Part shown: one piece after another, positions 8,403 through 15,980 of the stretch
Layout of the letters: each line of letters begins with the position of its first letter
Numbering within the stretch: position 1 is the stretch's first letter
Origin: an uncultured Acidobacteriota bacterium
GTDB lineage: Bacteria > Acidobacteriota > Polarisedimenticolia > Polarisedimenticolales > JAIQFR01
Direction of reading: 5' to 3'
Assembly: GCA_937864465.1 (NCBI GenBank)
Contig: CALMJU010000017.1
Coordinates: forward strand, 1-48,628
Length of the DNA: 48,628 nt
Notes under the pieces: model-generated
Database searches by the model: none
What the model saw: the letters and a program-made list of their open reading frames with translations, nothing else
What the model was told of the DNA's origin: nothing
Program-made: the position numbers and the translations under genes

Positions 8403-10061
8403 ATGACCGAGCGCAGCCGCGCCCCCCGCCCGATCGCCGAGGTCGCCCGCGACCTCGGAATCGCGAGCCGCCACCTCGTCCCCTACGGCGACGACAAGGC
8501 CAAGGTGCGCCTCGAGGCGCGCGCGGCCTCCGGCAGGCCGCCGGGGAAGCTCGTCCTGGTCTCGGCGATCACGCCGACGGCCGCAGGCGAGGGGAAGACG
8601 ACGATCTCGATCGGCCTCGCGCAGGGGCTCGGGGCGATCGGCGAGCGGGTCTGCCTGGCCCTGCGGGAGCCCTCTCTCGGGCCGACGTTCGGGCTCAAGG
8701 GAGGCGCGACGGGAGGCGGGCGCTCGATCCTCGTCCCGACCGACGACATCAACCTCCACTTCACCGGAGACTTCCACGCCGTCTCGGCGGCGCACAACCT
8801 GCTCGCGGCCCTCCTCGACAACCACATCCACCACGACAACGCCCGCTGCATCGACCCGCGGAGGGTGTTCTGGCGGCGCGTCGTGGATCTCAACGACCGC
8901 TCCCTGCGCAACGTCGTGATCGGGTTGGGCGGCGTGCTCGAGGGGGTGCCCCGCGAGACCGGCTTCGACATCACGCCGGCCTCCGAGGTGATGGCCGCCC
9001 TGTGCCTCGCCGAGGACGCCGGCGACCTGCGCGCGCGGCTCTCGCGCCTCCTCGTCGCGCTGACCCTCGAGCGGGCCCCGGTGACCGCCGCGGACCTCAA
9101 GGGCGTCGGCGCGATGATGGTCCTGCTCAAGGACGCCATCCTCCCCAACCTCGTGCAGACCGGCGAAGGGGTGCCCGCGTTCGTCCACGGGGGGCCCTTT
9201 GCCAACATCGCGCACGGCTGCAACTCGGTGATCGCCACCAAGATGGCGCTCGCCCATGCCGACTGGGTCGTCACCGAGGCCGGCTTCGGCTTCGATCTCG
9301 GGGCGGAGAAGTTCTTCGACATCAAGTGCCGAGCCGCCGGGCTCGACACGGCGGCGGTCGTCCTCGTCGCCACCGTGCGCGCCCTCAAGCGGCACGGCGG
9401 CGTCGCGAAGAAGGAGGACCTCCCGCGCCCGGACCCGGCGGCGGTCGAGCGCGGCCTCGGGAACCTGCGCAAGCACGTCGAGAACATTCGCGTCTTCGGA
9501 GAGCCGCCGGTCGTGGCGATCAACCGGTTCGCGACGGACGCCGACGAGGAGATCGCCGTCGTCCGCGACGCCTGCACGGCGCTCGGCGTCCCGTGCGCGG
9601 TCGCCGACGTCTTCGCCGAGGGAGGCGAGGGGGGGCGCGAGCTGGCCCGGGCGGTCGTCGAGCACGCGGAGCGGAAGTCGAAGCCGTTCACGCCGCTCTA
9701 CGACCTCGCGCTGCCGATCCCGGAGAAGGTTCGCACGATCGCGAGGCGCATGTACGGGGCCGAGACCGTCGAGTTCGCGAGGGCCGCGGAGCGGGACATC
9801 CGGGAGATCGTCGGCCTGGGCCATTCCGACCTCCCGGTCTGCATGGCGAAGACCCCGAACTCGCTGACGGACGACCCGAGCGTGGTCGGCCGCCCCGAGA
9901 GCTTCGACATCACCGTCCGGCGCGTCGTCCTCGCCGCAGGCGCCGGGTTCGTCGTCCCGCTCCTCGGCGACATCATCCGCATGCCGGGGCTCCCCGCGGA
10001 GCCCCAGGCCGAGCGGATGGACCTCGTCGGCGGCCGCGTGACCGGCCTGCTCGGGGGGTGA
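8403..10061 (+). CDS. fhs: Formate--tetrahydrofolate ligase
   Basis: The 552-residue protein catalyses ATP-dependent formation of 10-formyl-THF from formate and THF in cytoplasmic one-carbon metabolism. The P-loop-like ATP site PTAAGEGKTT (58-67) and the signature GLKGGATGGG (about 97-106) are intact, followed by FTGDFHAVSAAHNLLAA and the C-terminal MPGLPAEPQAE motif. Length equals that of known enzymes (550-560). The start follows GGAGGAGCGTC, a good ribosome site. It stands alone between the DUF5916 gene and a strong hairpin. No folD or acetyl-CoA synthase genes are nearby, so it says nothing about acetogenesis. Confidence 0.97.
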   Translation: MTERSRAPRPIAEVARDLGIASRHLVPYGDDKAKVRLEARAASGRPPGKLVLVSAITPTAAGEGKTTISIGLAQGLGAIGERVCLALREPSLGPTFGLKGGATGGGRSILVPTDDINLHFTGDFHAVSAAHNLLAALLDNHIHHDNARCIDPRRVFWRRVVDLNDRSLRNVVIGLGGVLEGVPRETGFDITPASEVMAALCLAEDAGDLRARLSRLLVALTLERAPVTAADLKGVGAMMVLLKDAILPNLVQTGEGVPAFVHGGPFANIAHGCNSVIATKMALAHADWVVTEAGFGFDLGAEKFFDIKCRAAGLDTAAVVLVATVRALKRHGGVAKKEDLPRPDPAAVERGLGNLRKHVENIRVFGEPPVVAINRFATDADEEIAVVRDACTALGVPCAVADVFAEGGEGGRELARAVVEHAERKSKPFTPLYDLALPIPEKVRTIARRMYGAETVEFARAAERDIREIVGLGHSDLPVCMAKTPNSLTDDPSVVGRPESFDITVRRVVLAAGAGFVVPLLGDIIRMPGLPAEPQAERMDLVGGRVTGLLGG

Positions 10062-10076
10062 CGGGCGGCTTGAAGA

Positions 10077-10110
10077 CGACGGGGGCGGGCGCCACCGCCC
10101 GCCCCCGTCG
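10077..10110. terminator. Strong bidirectional hairpin between fhs and the orphan secreted protein gene
   Basis: A perfect 15-bp stem (left arm 10077-10091, right arm 10096-10110) closes on a 4-nt loop, CCAC. It lies between two convergent genes. There is no T tract, so it acts either as a high-GC hairpin-only terminator or as a 3'-end stabiliser. Confidence 0.7.
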
Positions 10111-10167
10111 CGGCCCTCCGGCGCTTCCGGCGCCCCGGAAAGCCGTTCTAGTTCCGAATTCCGGCGC

Positions 10168-11118
10168 TCACTTCGCCACGATCAGGACGTCGATGTAGCT
10201 CAGGTTGCGAGCGAAATCGATCTGCGCAACCCCGCCGCCCGTGTTGGCCGGCATGATCTGCGTGGCTCCCTCGGTGAAGAAGGTGTTGCAGCTGACCGGA
10301 GTCTTGTCCGCCCCGGTCTCCGGATCCAGGCTGAAGGTGACGCGGTAGTAGCCGACTCCGTCGTTGAGCCGCTTCAGGTTCCAGTTCCAGCCGTAGATCA
10401 CCTTGCCCGGGACGTTCAGCTCGGCGGAGTAGATCTCGGACAGCGCGTTGCCGTCCACGCCTTCGGCCTCCCACACCGCGCTGTTGTAGAGCGTCGCGCC
10501 GACCGGGCCGTCCCACTGGTGCGTGGTCGCGTTCCAGGTCAGTCCGAGAGTGGTGTTCGCGATGGGCACGCCGGCCGCGTCGTACGGCGTCACGTTCAGC
10601 TTCTGGACCGTGTAGCGAGCGAGCCACGAATACACCGTCGCCTGGCTGCTGGCGTACTGGGCTCCGTTGGTCGCCCAGACCTCCTCGAGGCCGTCGCCCC
10701 ACAGGTAGGCCATCTCGTAGCCGATCATCGGCGTCGCGAGGTCCTTGTACAGGACCACTTCGGTGCGCAAGAGCGACCGGATCGTCCAGACCTGCGACTC
10801 CATGTTGTCGCCCCAATCGATCCAGCTCACGTCGACCGGCGCGCCGCTGCCGTCGGCCGATTGCGCCTGCCAGTAACTGAGCTCCTCCTGCTGGTAGTAC
10901 CACTTGACCCCGAACTCATCGAGGTAATACGGGCCGTCGAGCGTCGCCTGCAGCGGGTCTCCCCGCAGATCCAACCCCTTCCCTTCCGCCCAGATCACCG
11001 GCAAGGAAAGGTTGTTCCCCGCCGTCTCGACGTGCGCGGAAGCCGCCCGCACGCCGGGCACGAGAATGCAGGCCGCAATCAGCGACATCGTCACGAGAGC
11101 GATCTTCCCCAATCTCAT
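10168..11118 (-). CDS. Orphan secreted protein of unknown function
   Basis: The 316-residue product has a Sec signal peptide (MRLGKIALVTMSLIAACIL, cleavage after about residue 25). The mature part is beta-rich and aromatic-rich, beginning VETAGNNLSLPVIWAEG, with several W and Y clusters (KWYYQQEELSYW, YGWNWNLKR). A single cysteine follows in TPVSCNTFF. No enzyme motif is recognisable. The NNLSLPVIWAEG opening recalls unassigned secreted proteins of environmental bacteria. ATG 11118 has an AAGGAGG site 9 nt upstream; a longer start at 11181 is less likely. It ends at a strong hairpin shared with fhs and begins beside the long non-coding tract. Codon use looks less GC-biased than in its neighbours. 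Confidence 0.8.
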   Translation of the reverse strand: MRLGKIALVTMSLIAACILVPGVRAASAHVETAGNNLSLPVIWAEGKGLDLRGDPLQATLDGPYYLDEFGVKWYYQQEELSYWQAQSADGSGAPVDVSWIDWGDNMESQVWTIRSLLRTEVVLYKDLATPMIGYEMAYLWGDGLEEVWATNGAQYASSQATVYSWLARYTVQKLNVTPYDAAGVPIANTTLGLTWNATTHQWDGPVGATLYNSAVWEAEGVDGNALSEIYSAELNVPGKVIYGWNWNLKRLNDGVGYYRVTFSLDPETGADKTPVSCNTFFTEGATQIMPANTGGGVAQIDFARNLSYIDVLIVAK

Positions 11119-11461
11119 CGGTGGTTGCCTCCTTGGCGATTTGTTCGGTTCCCCCTGCCGCCAGCCGCCGTGGCTGTCCACGGCGCATCTCTGATCAGAC
11201 GGTTGCCTAGTCGGTCATCTCTCGATCACGTGGGCCTCAATCCATAGGCTCTCCTTCTCGGCGCGAACCACGGAACGCGATTCCGGATTCTTCTTCTCGG
11301 GGAAGCGCGGACCCCGCCCGCGGCGGGCGTCGCCACAACGCCTCGTCCGTCCGGATCCCGGCACCCGGCGACCACAGGCCCAGGATCGATACGGGCTCTC
11401 GCAATTGGCTCCCCCCTCCCCTTCTCCAAAAGTGGCGCATGCCGGAAGAACAACTCGCGCC

Positions 11462-11561
11462 ACTTATAATCGTTTCAGATACCCAAATTTCGTTCGGGAG
11501 GCAATGAAGTTTTTAAGGTATTACCTAGAAGTATTTGGTATATTACGGTAAATCTGAAATG
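11462..11561. other. AT-rich patch with flanking 8-bp inverted repeat
   Basis: Roughly 100 bp are strikingly AT-rich against an otherwise very GC-rich sequence. TTTCAGAT (11473-11480) is matched by its inverse ATCTGAAA (11552-11559), and AGGTATTACCT forms a small palindrome between them. TATAAT occurs at the left edge (11465-11470). It could be a promoter/operator region, an integration remnant, or part of the repeat element next to it. Confidence 0.5.
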
Positions 11562-11594
11562 TCGGGCGCTGGCTTCGACGCGAAGCGTCCCGGC

Positions 11595-11918
11595 CACGGT
11601 GGCCGCGAGATTGTGGGATGACGGGGGTCCGGGGAGTGGCCTCCGGCGGAGAATCGCGGCGGCGGACCGCGCCGTTTCGGGCCTTCTGACGAGCACACCC
11701 GTTGCTCTCTTCTCGTCACGCGCCGCCCCGAGCGTGCCGTCGAGAGCGTACGACCTGGCCGCTGCCGTTCCCCCTTCTACCTCCACCCCGGCCGCCCTTC
11801 CCACCGTTTCGCGCATCCACGCCGGCGACCCGTTCCTTCCCACACACCGGCATCCCCTCCCCGGCCCGCTCCCGTCGGTCCCCAACTGTCGAGACCCCAC
11901 AATCTCGCGGCCACCGTG
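11595..11918. repeat. 324-bp segment bounded by perfect 23-bp inverted repeats
   Basis: The left arm at 11595-11617 begins CACGGTGGCCGCGAGATT. The right arm at 11896-11918 is its exact reverse complement over 23 bases. Pairing fails immediately beyond each end. The interior has no credible gene. The form is that of a small non-autonomous (MITE-like) element or a large cruciform/attenuator. No target-site duplication is evident at the flanks, so the mobile interpretation is tentative. Confidence 0.55.
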
Positions 11919-12178
11919 AGAAGGAACCAACCACTCTCCGAAATCTGGCTCGTCCTCTCCCTCGTCTCGGCACACTGGAGAGTCCCGATACGAAGCCCAC
12001 CGGAAGGCAGGGAGCGCGTCGATTGACGTCGGCCCGGGGCACGAGCAGAATCCCCCGGCCGGCATCCCCCATGGTCCGCTCGAAGGCTGGACGGGAGGCA
12101 TCCGGCGACGAGGCCGCCCTGGACGCCGGCGGCTTCCCGGTCCGAGCCGCGACGGCGCGGCGGGGACGGAGGTGAATC

Positions 12179-13036
12179 GTGACGACGACTCCACGAAGGG
12201 AGTTCCTGGGACTCCTCGCCGGGACGGTGGCCGCCTCGGCGATCCCGGCCGCCGCGAGGCCCGCCGCCGCGACGGCGCCGCGCGGGCTCGCGCCCGTCCC
12301 GGGCGGCCCCGTGATGAAGGGCCGGGATCGCGGCGTCTACGTCGTGCACGACGCCCGGTCGCTCGAGCCGCTCTACGCCGAGACCCTGGGCGATCCTCTT
12401 CCCGAGCGGACGCCCGCCGCGTCGGTCTCCAAGACGTTCTGCGCCTACGCGGCGCTCCGGGAGGGCCTCCTTGCCGAGACCGAGAAGATCTTCTGCGACG
12501 GCGACGGCTGGCGTCCCGAGGGGCACGGCGCGATCGCGGTCGTGGAGGCGCTCGCGGTGTCCTGCAACGCGTTCTTCGAGAAGCTCGGCGCGAGGCTGAC
12601 CTGGGATTCATACCGCGAGGCCTGCGACCGGCTCGGCGGGCTCTCGGACCGTCTCGGCGGGAAGCCGGCGAATCTCCTCGACCGTCTCGCCGCGTACGCG
12701 CACGGGGACCTCCTCGCGACCGGCTGCGAGGAGTTGGCCCGCCTCGGACGAGCCGTGGCGCTCGCCGATCCCGCCGATCGCGCGCTCGCCGTCGTGAGGC
12801 GCGGATGGCGCGAGGCGGTGCTGCGCGGCACCGCCGTCGCCGCGAACGTCCCGGGCCTCGAGGTCGCCGGCAAGACCGGGACGCTCCCCGGAGCCGCCGC
12901 CGAAACGAAATTCGCCGCCTTCGCGCCGCTCTCGGAGCCCCGATGGGTGATCGCCGCGCGCACGGCGGGCCCCGGGAGCGCTTCCGCGGCCGCGATCGCC
13001 GGCCGCGCGCTCACGAGGCTCGCCGGCACGGCCTGA
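12179..13036 (+). CDS. Tat-exported penicillin-binding transpeptidase-like protein
   Basis: The 285-residue protein begins with a twin-arginine signal (TTPRREFLGLLAG) and an alanine-rich cleavage region. All three serine-transpeptidase motifs are present: SVSK (82-85), SCN (128-130) and KTGT (232-235). It therefore has the catalytic core of a penicillin-binding protein or class D-like acyl-serine enzyme, without the dimerisation domain or membrane anchor of class B PBPs. At 285 residues it is closer in size to a stripped-down transpeptidase or beta-lactamase. The GTG start follows GGAGGTGAATC. Substrate is unknown: peptidoglycan cross-linking or beta-lactam hydrolysis are both possible. It precedes the symporter gene by 71 bp. 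Confidence 0.82.
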   Translation: MTTTPRREFLGLLAGTVAASAIPAAARPAAATAPRGLAPVPGGPVMKGRDRGVYVVHDARSLEPLYAETLGDPLPERTPAASVSKTFCAYAALREGLLAETEKIFCDGDGWRPEGHGAIAVVEALAVSCNAFFEKLGARLTWDSYREACDRLGGLSDRLGGKPANLLDRLAAYAHGDLLATGCEELARLGRAVALADPADRALAVVRRGWREAVLRGTAVAANVPGLEVAGKTGTLPGAAAETKFAAFAPLSEPRWVIAARTAGPGSASAAAIAGRALTRLAGTA

Positions 13037-13107
13037 GCCTGCGGTGGACTCCGCCGCCCGGTCTCGGGCACAATCCCCGACGCGGATCGCCGAGGTGAGA
13101 TGAGCCT

Positions 13108-14577
13108 GTGCTGACCGCCGTCTTCGCCCTCTACTTCGCGCTGACGCTCGGCCTGGGGCTGTGGCAGGCCACGCGGACGAAGTCGCAGAAGGACTTCGTC
13201 ATCGGGGGGTCGAAGCTCCCCGGATGGATGCTGGCCCTGTCCGAGCGGGCGACCGGAGAGTCGGCGTGGCTCCTGCTCGGCTTCACGGGCCTCGTCTACG
13301 GCACCGGGCTCGCCAGCGTCTGGGTCGCGGTCGGCTGCCTCTCCGGGATCTGCACCGCATGGATCGTGCTGGCGCGGAAGTTCCGGGAGGAGGCGGAGCG
13401 GCACTTTGCGATCACGATGCCGGAGTACTTCTCCGCCAAGTTCCCCTCCCATGCGGCGACGATCCGGCTGCTCTCGACCGTGATCATCGTGTTCTTCTTC
13501 GTGTTCTACGTCGGCGCGCAGTTCGCCGGCGCGGGGAAGACGATCTTCGTCACGTTCGGCGTCGACCCGTTCTGGGGGCAGATCGTCTCGTGCGCCGTGA
13601 TCCTGGCCTACGCGACCCTCGGCGGGTTCGTCAGCGTCGTCGCGGTGGACGCCTTCCAGGCGATCCTGATGATCACCACGCTCGTCGTCACCCCGGTCGT
13701 CATGCTCGCCAAGGTCGCCGCCGGCCCGGTCTCCCTGTCGCGGGCGCTGGCCGCGGCGGGGCCGGGGGTGGACTCGTGGACCGGGGGAGTCGGCGGCTTC
13801 GCGGCGGGACTCCTGATCTTCAACCACTTCGCCTGGTTCTTCGGGTACCTCGGCGGCCAGCCGCAGCTCAACGCCCGCTTCATGGGGATGCGGGACGACC
13901 GGCAGGTCCGGATCGGCAGGAACCTCGCCGTCGGCTGGACCCTGGTGGCCTACGTCGGAGCGGTCCTCATCGGGCTCTGCGCCATCCCGCTCTTCGGCCG
14001 CGGGGCGGTCGCGGACCAGGAGATGATCCTCCCCACGGTGCTGAGCGGTCTCTTCCCGCCGTGGCTCGCCGGCATCCTGCTGGCGGGAGCCGTCGCCGCG
14101 ATGGTCTCCACGGCGGAGAGCATGCTGATCGTCGCCGGGTCCTCGATCAGCCAGGACGTCTACAACGGGATCCTGCGCAAGGGGCGGGCGAGCGACCGGA
14201 CGCTGCTCGCCGTCTCGAGGGTCGCGACGCTCGCGGTGGGGATCCTGGGGCTGGCGCTGGCGCTGACGACCGACCGGCTCGTCTACAACATCGTCAGCTA
14301 CGCCTGGGCCGGGATCGGCTGCTCGTTCGCGCCGGCGATCCTCCTGTCGTTCTACTGGAGGCGGTTCGGAGGCCGCGGCGTCGTGACGGCCCTCGTCATG
14401 GGGCTCCTGACGACGGTCGTCTGGATCTCGACCGGCCTCGACCGGACGGTCACCGCAATGGCGGTCACGTTCTTCGTCGCGATCGGCTCCGCCGCGCTGG
14501 TGACGCTCCTCGCGGCGGAGCCCCCGTCCCCGCCGCCCGGGACCTCGGCCGGGACCGGAAGCGGCTCCGAGCCATAA
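13108..14577 (+). CDS. Sodium:solute symporter (SSS family, PutP-like)
   Basis: The 489-residue integral membrane protein has about 12-13 hydrophobic segments. The family opening DFVIGGSKLPGWMLALSE (around 29-46) and ATGESAWLLLGFTGLVYGTG are clearly of the PutP/PanF type. The central AAMVSTAESMLIVAGSSISQDVY is the sodium-site helix pattern. The substrate, a proline-like amino acid or another small organic, cannot be read from sequence. The proline/lysine-type dehydrogenases lie 30 kb away. GTG 13108 is chosen with GAGGTGA upstream; an ATG at 13100 opens only a three-codon frame. The C-terminus is a Pro/Ser/Gly-rich tail. Confidence 0.92.
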   Translation: MLTAVFALYFALTLGLGLWQATRTKSQKDFVIGGSKLPGWMLALSERATGESAWLLLGFTGLVYGTGLASVWVAVGCLSGICTAWIVLARKFREEAERHFAITMPEYFSAKFPSHAATIRLLSTVIIVFFFVFYVGAQFAGAGKTIFVTFGVDPFWGQIVSCAVILAYATLGGFVSVVAVDAFQAILMITTLVVTPVVMLAKVAAGPVSLSRALAAAGPGVDSWTGGVGGFAAGLLIFNHFAWFFGYLGGQPQLNARFMGMRDDRQVRIGRNLAVGWTLVAYVGAVLIGLCAIPLFGRGAVADQEMILPTVLSGLFPPWLAGILLAGAVAAMVSTAESMLIVAGSSISQDVYNGILRKGRASDRTLLAVSRVATLAVGILGLALALTTDRLVYNIVSYAWAGIGCSFAPAILLSFYWRRFGGRGVVTALVMGLLTTVVWISTGLDRTVTAMAVTFFVAIGSAALVTLLAAEPPSPPPGTSAGTGSGSEP

Positions 14578-14585
14578 TGGGGAAT

Positions 14586-14806
14586 ATGAGACCTGAAGAC
14601 GCCGGAATCGCGGAAGCTCGCAGGCCGATCTCCGGGGGGCGAACTACTATCCGGGGCGCGGCCCCGCGCGCCGCATCGAGTTCACGGCCCTGATCGACAT
14701 TCGTCCGGCGCAGGGGAACCGCAGCATGGAGATCCAGGATCCCGCGCTCCGAGACAGGATCCGGTCGCTGACGCTCGCGCGGATCGGAGAAGGCGAGGCG
14801 ATCTGA
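14586..14806 (+). pseudogene. Small conserved-looking CDS interrupted by a frameshift at a G run
   Basis: ATG 14586, preceded by TGGGG, opens MRPEDAGIAEARRPISGG. In that frame it then degenerates and stops at 14691-14693. At the six-G run (14634-14639) the adjacent frame takes over with coherent sequence (ANYYPGRGPARRIEFTALID, then RPAQGNRSMEIQDPALRDRI) to a stop at 14804-14806, one base before the next ATG. One extra G would fuse the two parts into a 73-residue protein. The downstream part keeps GC-rich third positions and has no start of its own. Either a homopolymer sequencing error or a real mutation fits. Function is unknown. Confidence 0.5.
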
Positions 14807-14807
14807 G

Positions 14808-15149
14808 ATGAGCCAGCATGCCTCGCTGTCCCCCGAGCGGTGGTCTTCGTTCTCCCTGGACCAGCAGATCCTGATGATCGCGAACGAGATGAACCGCGCG
14901 GGCAAGCTGCCGGACCCGCGGGACCGGACTCTCTTCCGGGCTTCCTACGAACGAGTCCTCAACCTCGCGGATCTGACGATCCGGGTTCAGCCCCGGCCGG
15001 CGTTCCGCCGGGAGATGCTGCGCCGGCGCGACCTCGCCGCCGAACTCTACGTCGCGGAGAGCCCGGATCCGTCCGCGCACGCCGCGGCGTTGCGGTTGCT
15101 GCTCCGGTTCACGCCGGAGGCATCGAGGCAACTCGCCTTCCTCGCCTAG
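14808..15149 (+). CDS. Small alpha-helical protein of unknown function
   Basis: The 113-residue soluble protein starts MSQHASLSPERWSSFSLDQQ and is almost wholly helical by composition. Its helices include QILMIANEMNRAGK, RTLFRASYERVLNLADLTI and RREMLRRRDLAAELYV. No domain or catalytic motif is recognised. The ATG lies one base after the stop of the frameshifted small ORF, so the two form a translational pair. Its stop codon overlaps that of the convergent adenylyltransferase gene (shared bases at 15146-15149). Confidence 0.7.
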   Translation: MSQHASLSPERWSSFSLDQQILMIANEMNRAGKLPDPRDRTLFRASYERVLNLADLTIRVQPRPAFRREMLRRRDLAAELYVAESPDPSAHAAALRLLLRFTPEASRQLAFLA

Positions 15150-15958
15150 GATCGTTGCCCGAAGGGGGAGCGGCTCGCGCGGCCGCCGGCGGGATCGCCG
15201 CCCGCGCCCAGGAACTCGAACCTGCGCTCGCCGCAGCACCGGCAGGAGGGGTTCCGCGGGGGAAGCTCCGCGCGGTGGAAGGCGAGGCGCCACACGTCCA
15301 CGCTGACGAGGACCGGCGGGTCGGGGACCTCGCGCGTCACGAGCCACCGGAGCGCCTGCGCCGCCTCGAGGGAAGCGACGGCGTGCGCGGCCGGGCCGAG
15401 GACGCCCTCGGTGGCGCACGTCGGCGAGACGCCCGGGCCCGGAGGGTCGGGCTCGAGGCAGCGGAGGCAGGGCGTCCTCCCCGGCACGACGAGCGCGCTC
15501 ACCCCCTCGCTCCCGATGCTGGCGCCGTAGACCCAGGGAATCCCCTCCCGCACGCAGGCGTCGTTGAGGAGGTACCGCCCCTCGAGGTTGTCGAGGCCGT
15601 CCACGACGACGTCCACGCCGGCCACGAGGCCGAGGACGCTTCCCGGGGCGATCTCGGCGAAGACCGGCTCTACGGCGACGTCCGAGGCGACCCGTGCGAG
15701 CCTCCTCGCCGCCGCGACCGCCTTCGGCCGGCGCTCGCGGACGTCGTCCTCGTCGAAGAGCGCCTGCCGCTGGAGGTTCGTGATCTCGACGACGTCGCGA
15801 TCGACGATCCTCAGGAACCCGACCCCGGCCCGGGCCAGGAGGCTCGCCGCCTCGGCGCCGAGGCCGCCGCAGCCGGCGACGAGGGCGCGGGCCGACCGGA
15901 TGCGGGCCTGCCCCGCGGGCCCGATGCCGGGGAAGACAGTCTGCCTCGAGTGCCGCAC
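15146..15958 (-). CDS. moeB: MoeB/ThiF/HesA-family adenylyltransferase
   Basis: The 270-residue E1-like enzyme adenylates the C-terminal glycine of a ubiquitin-like sulfur carrier. The Rossmann loop is GCGGLG (29-34). DRD (53-55), NLQRQ (61-65) and K79 form the ATP site, and DNLEGR (123-128) follows. Zinc ligands are CLRC (164-167) and the CRCC pair near 239-242. The catalytic cysteine is probably C181 (SPTCATEG). It starts with GTG 22 bp after tupC in the same direction and is the last gene of the operon. The carrier it serves is likely the MoaD/ThiS-like protein encoded upstream (18569-18769), giving the tungsto-pterin dithiolene. Thiamine or other sulfur transfer is possible but less supported here. 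Confidence 0.88.
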   Translation of the reverse strand: MRHSRQTVFPGIGPAGQARIRSARALVAGCGGLGAEAASLLARAGVGFLRIVDRDVVEITNLQRQALFDEDDVRERRPKAVAAARRLARVASDVAVEPVFAEIAPGSVLGLVAGVDVVVDGLDNLEGRYLLNDACVREGIPWVYGASIGSEGVSALVVPGRTPCLRCLEPDPPGPGVSPTCATEGVLGPAAHAVASLEAAQALRWLVTREVPDPPVLVSVDVWRLAFHRAELPPRNPSCRCCGERRFEFLGAGGDPAGGRASRSPFGQRS

Positions 15959-15980
15959 GGCGGAATGATACGGGGCCCGG

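Larger units (their letters stand above)
11119..12178. other. 1.06-kb non-coding tract
   Basis: This is the longest gene-free stretch in the window. Frames here lack ribosome sites, coding-like third-position bias or recognisable domains. It contains an AT-rich patch (11462-11561), a 324-bp segment bounded by perfect inverted repeats (11595-11918) and presumably the promoters of the flanking divergent genes. Confidence 0.7.

Noticed and set aside
11215-11463. Cluster of three overlapping small minus-strand frames
   Set aside because: Three frames are open at once, none has a ribosome site or recognisable sequence, so chance is the best reading.
11475-12611. Frame of 378 codons on the minus strand across the non-coding tract
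   Set aside because: Arginine/proline-rich, crosses the inverted-repeat element and overlaps the transpeptidase gene. No ribosome site or motif.
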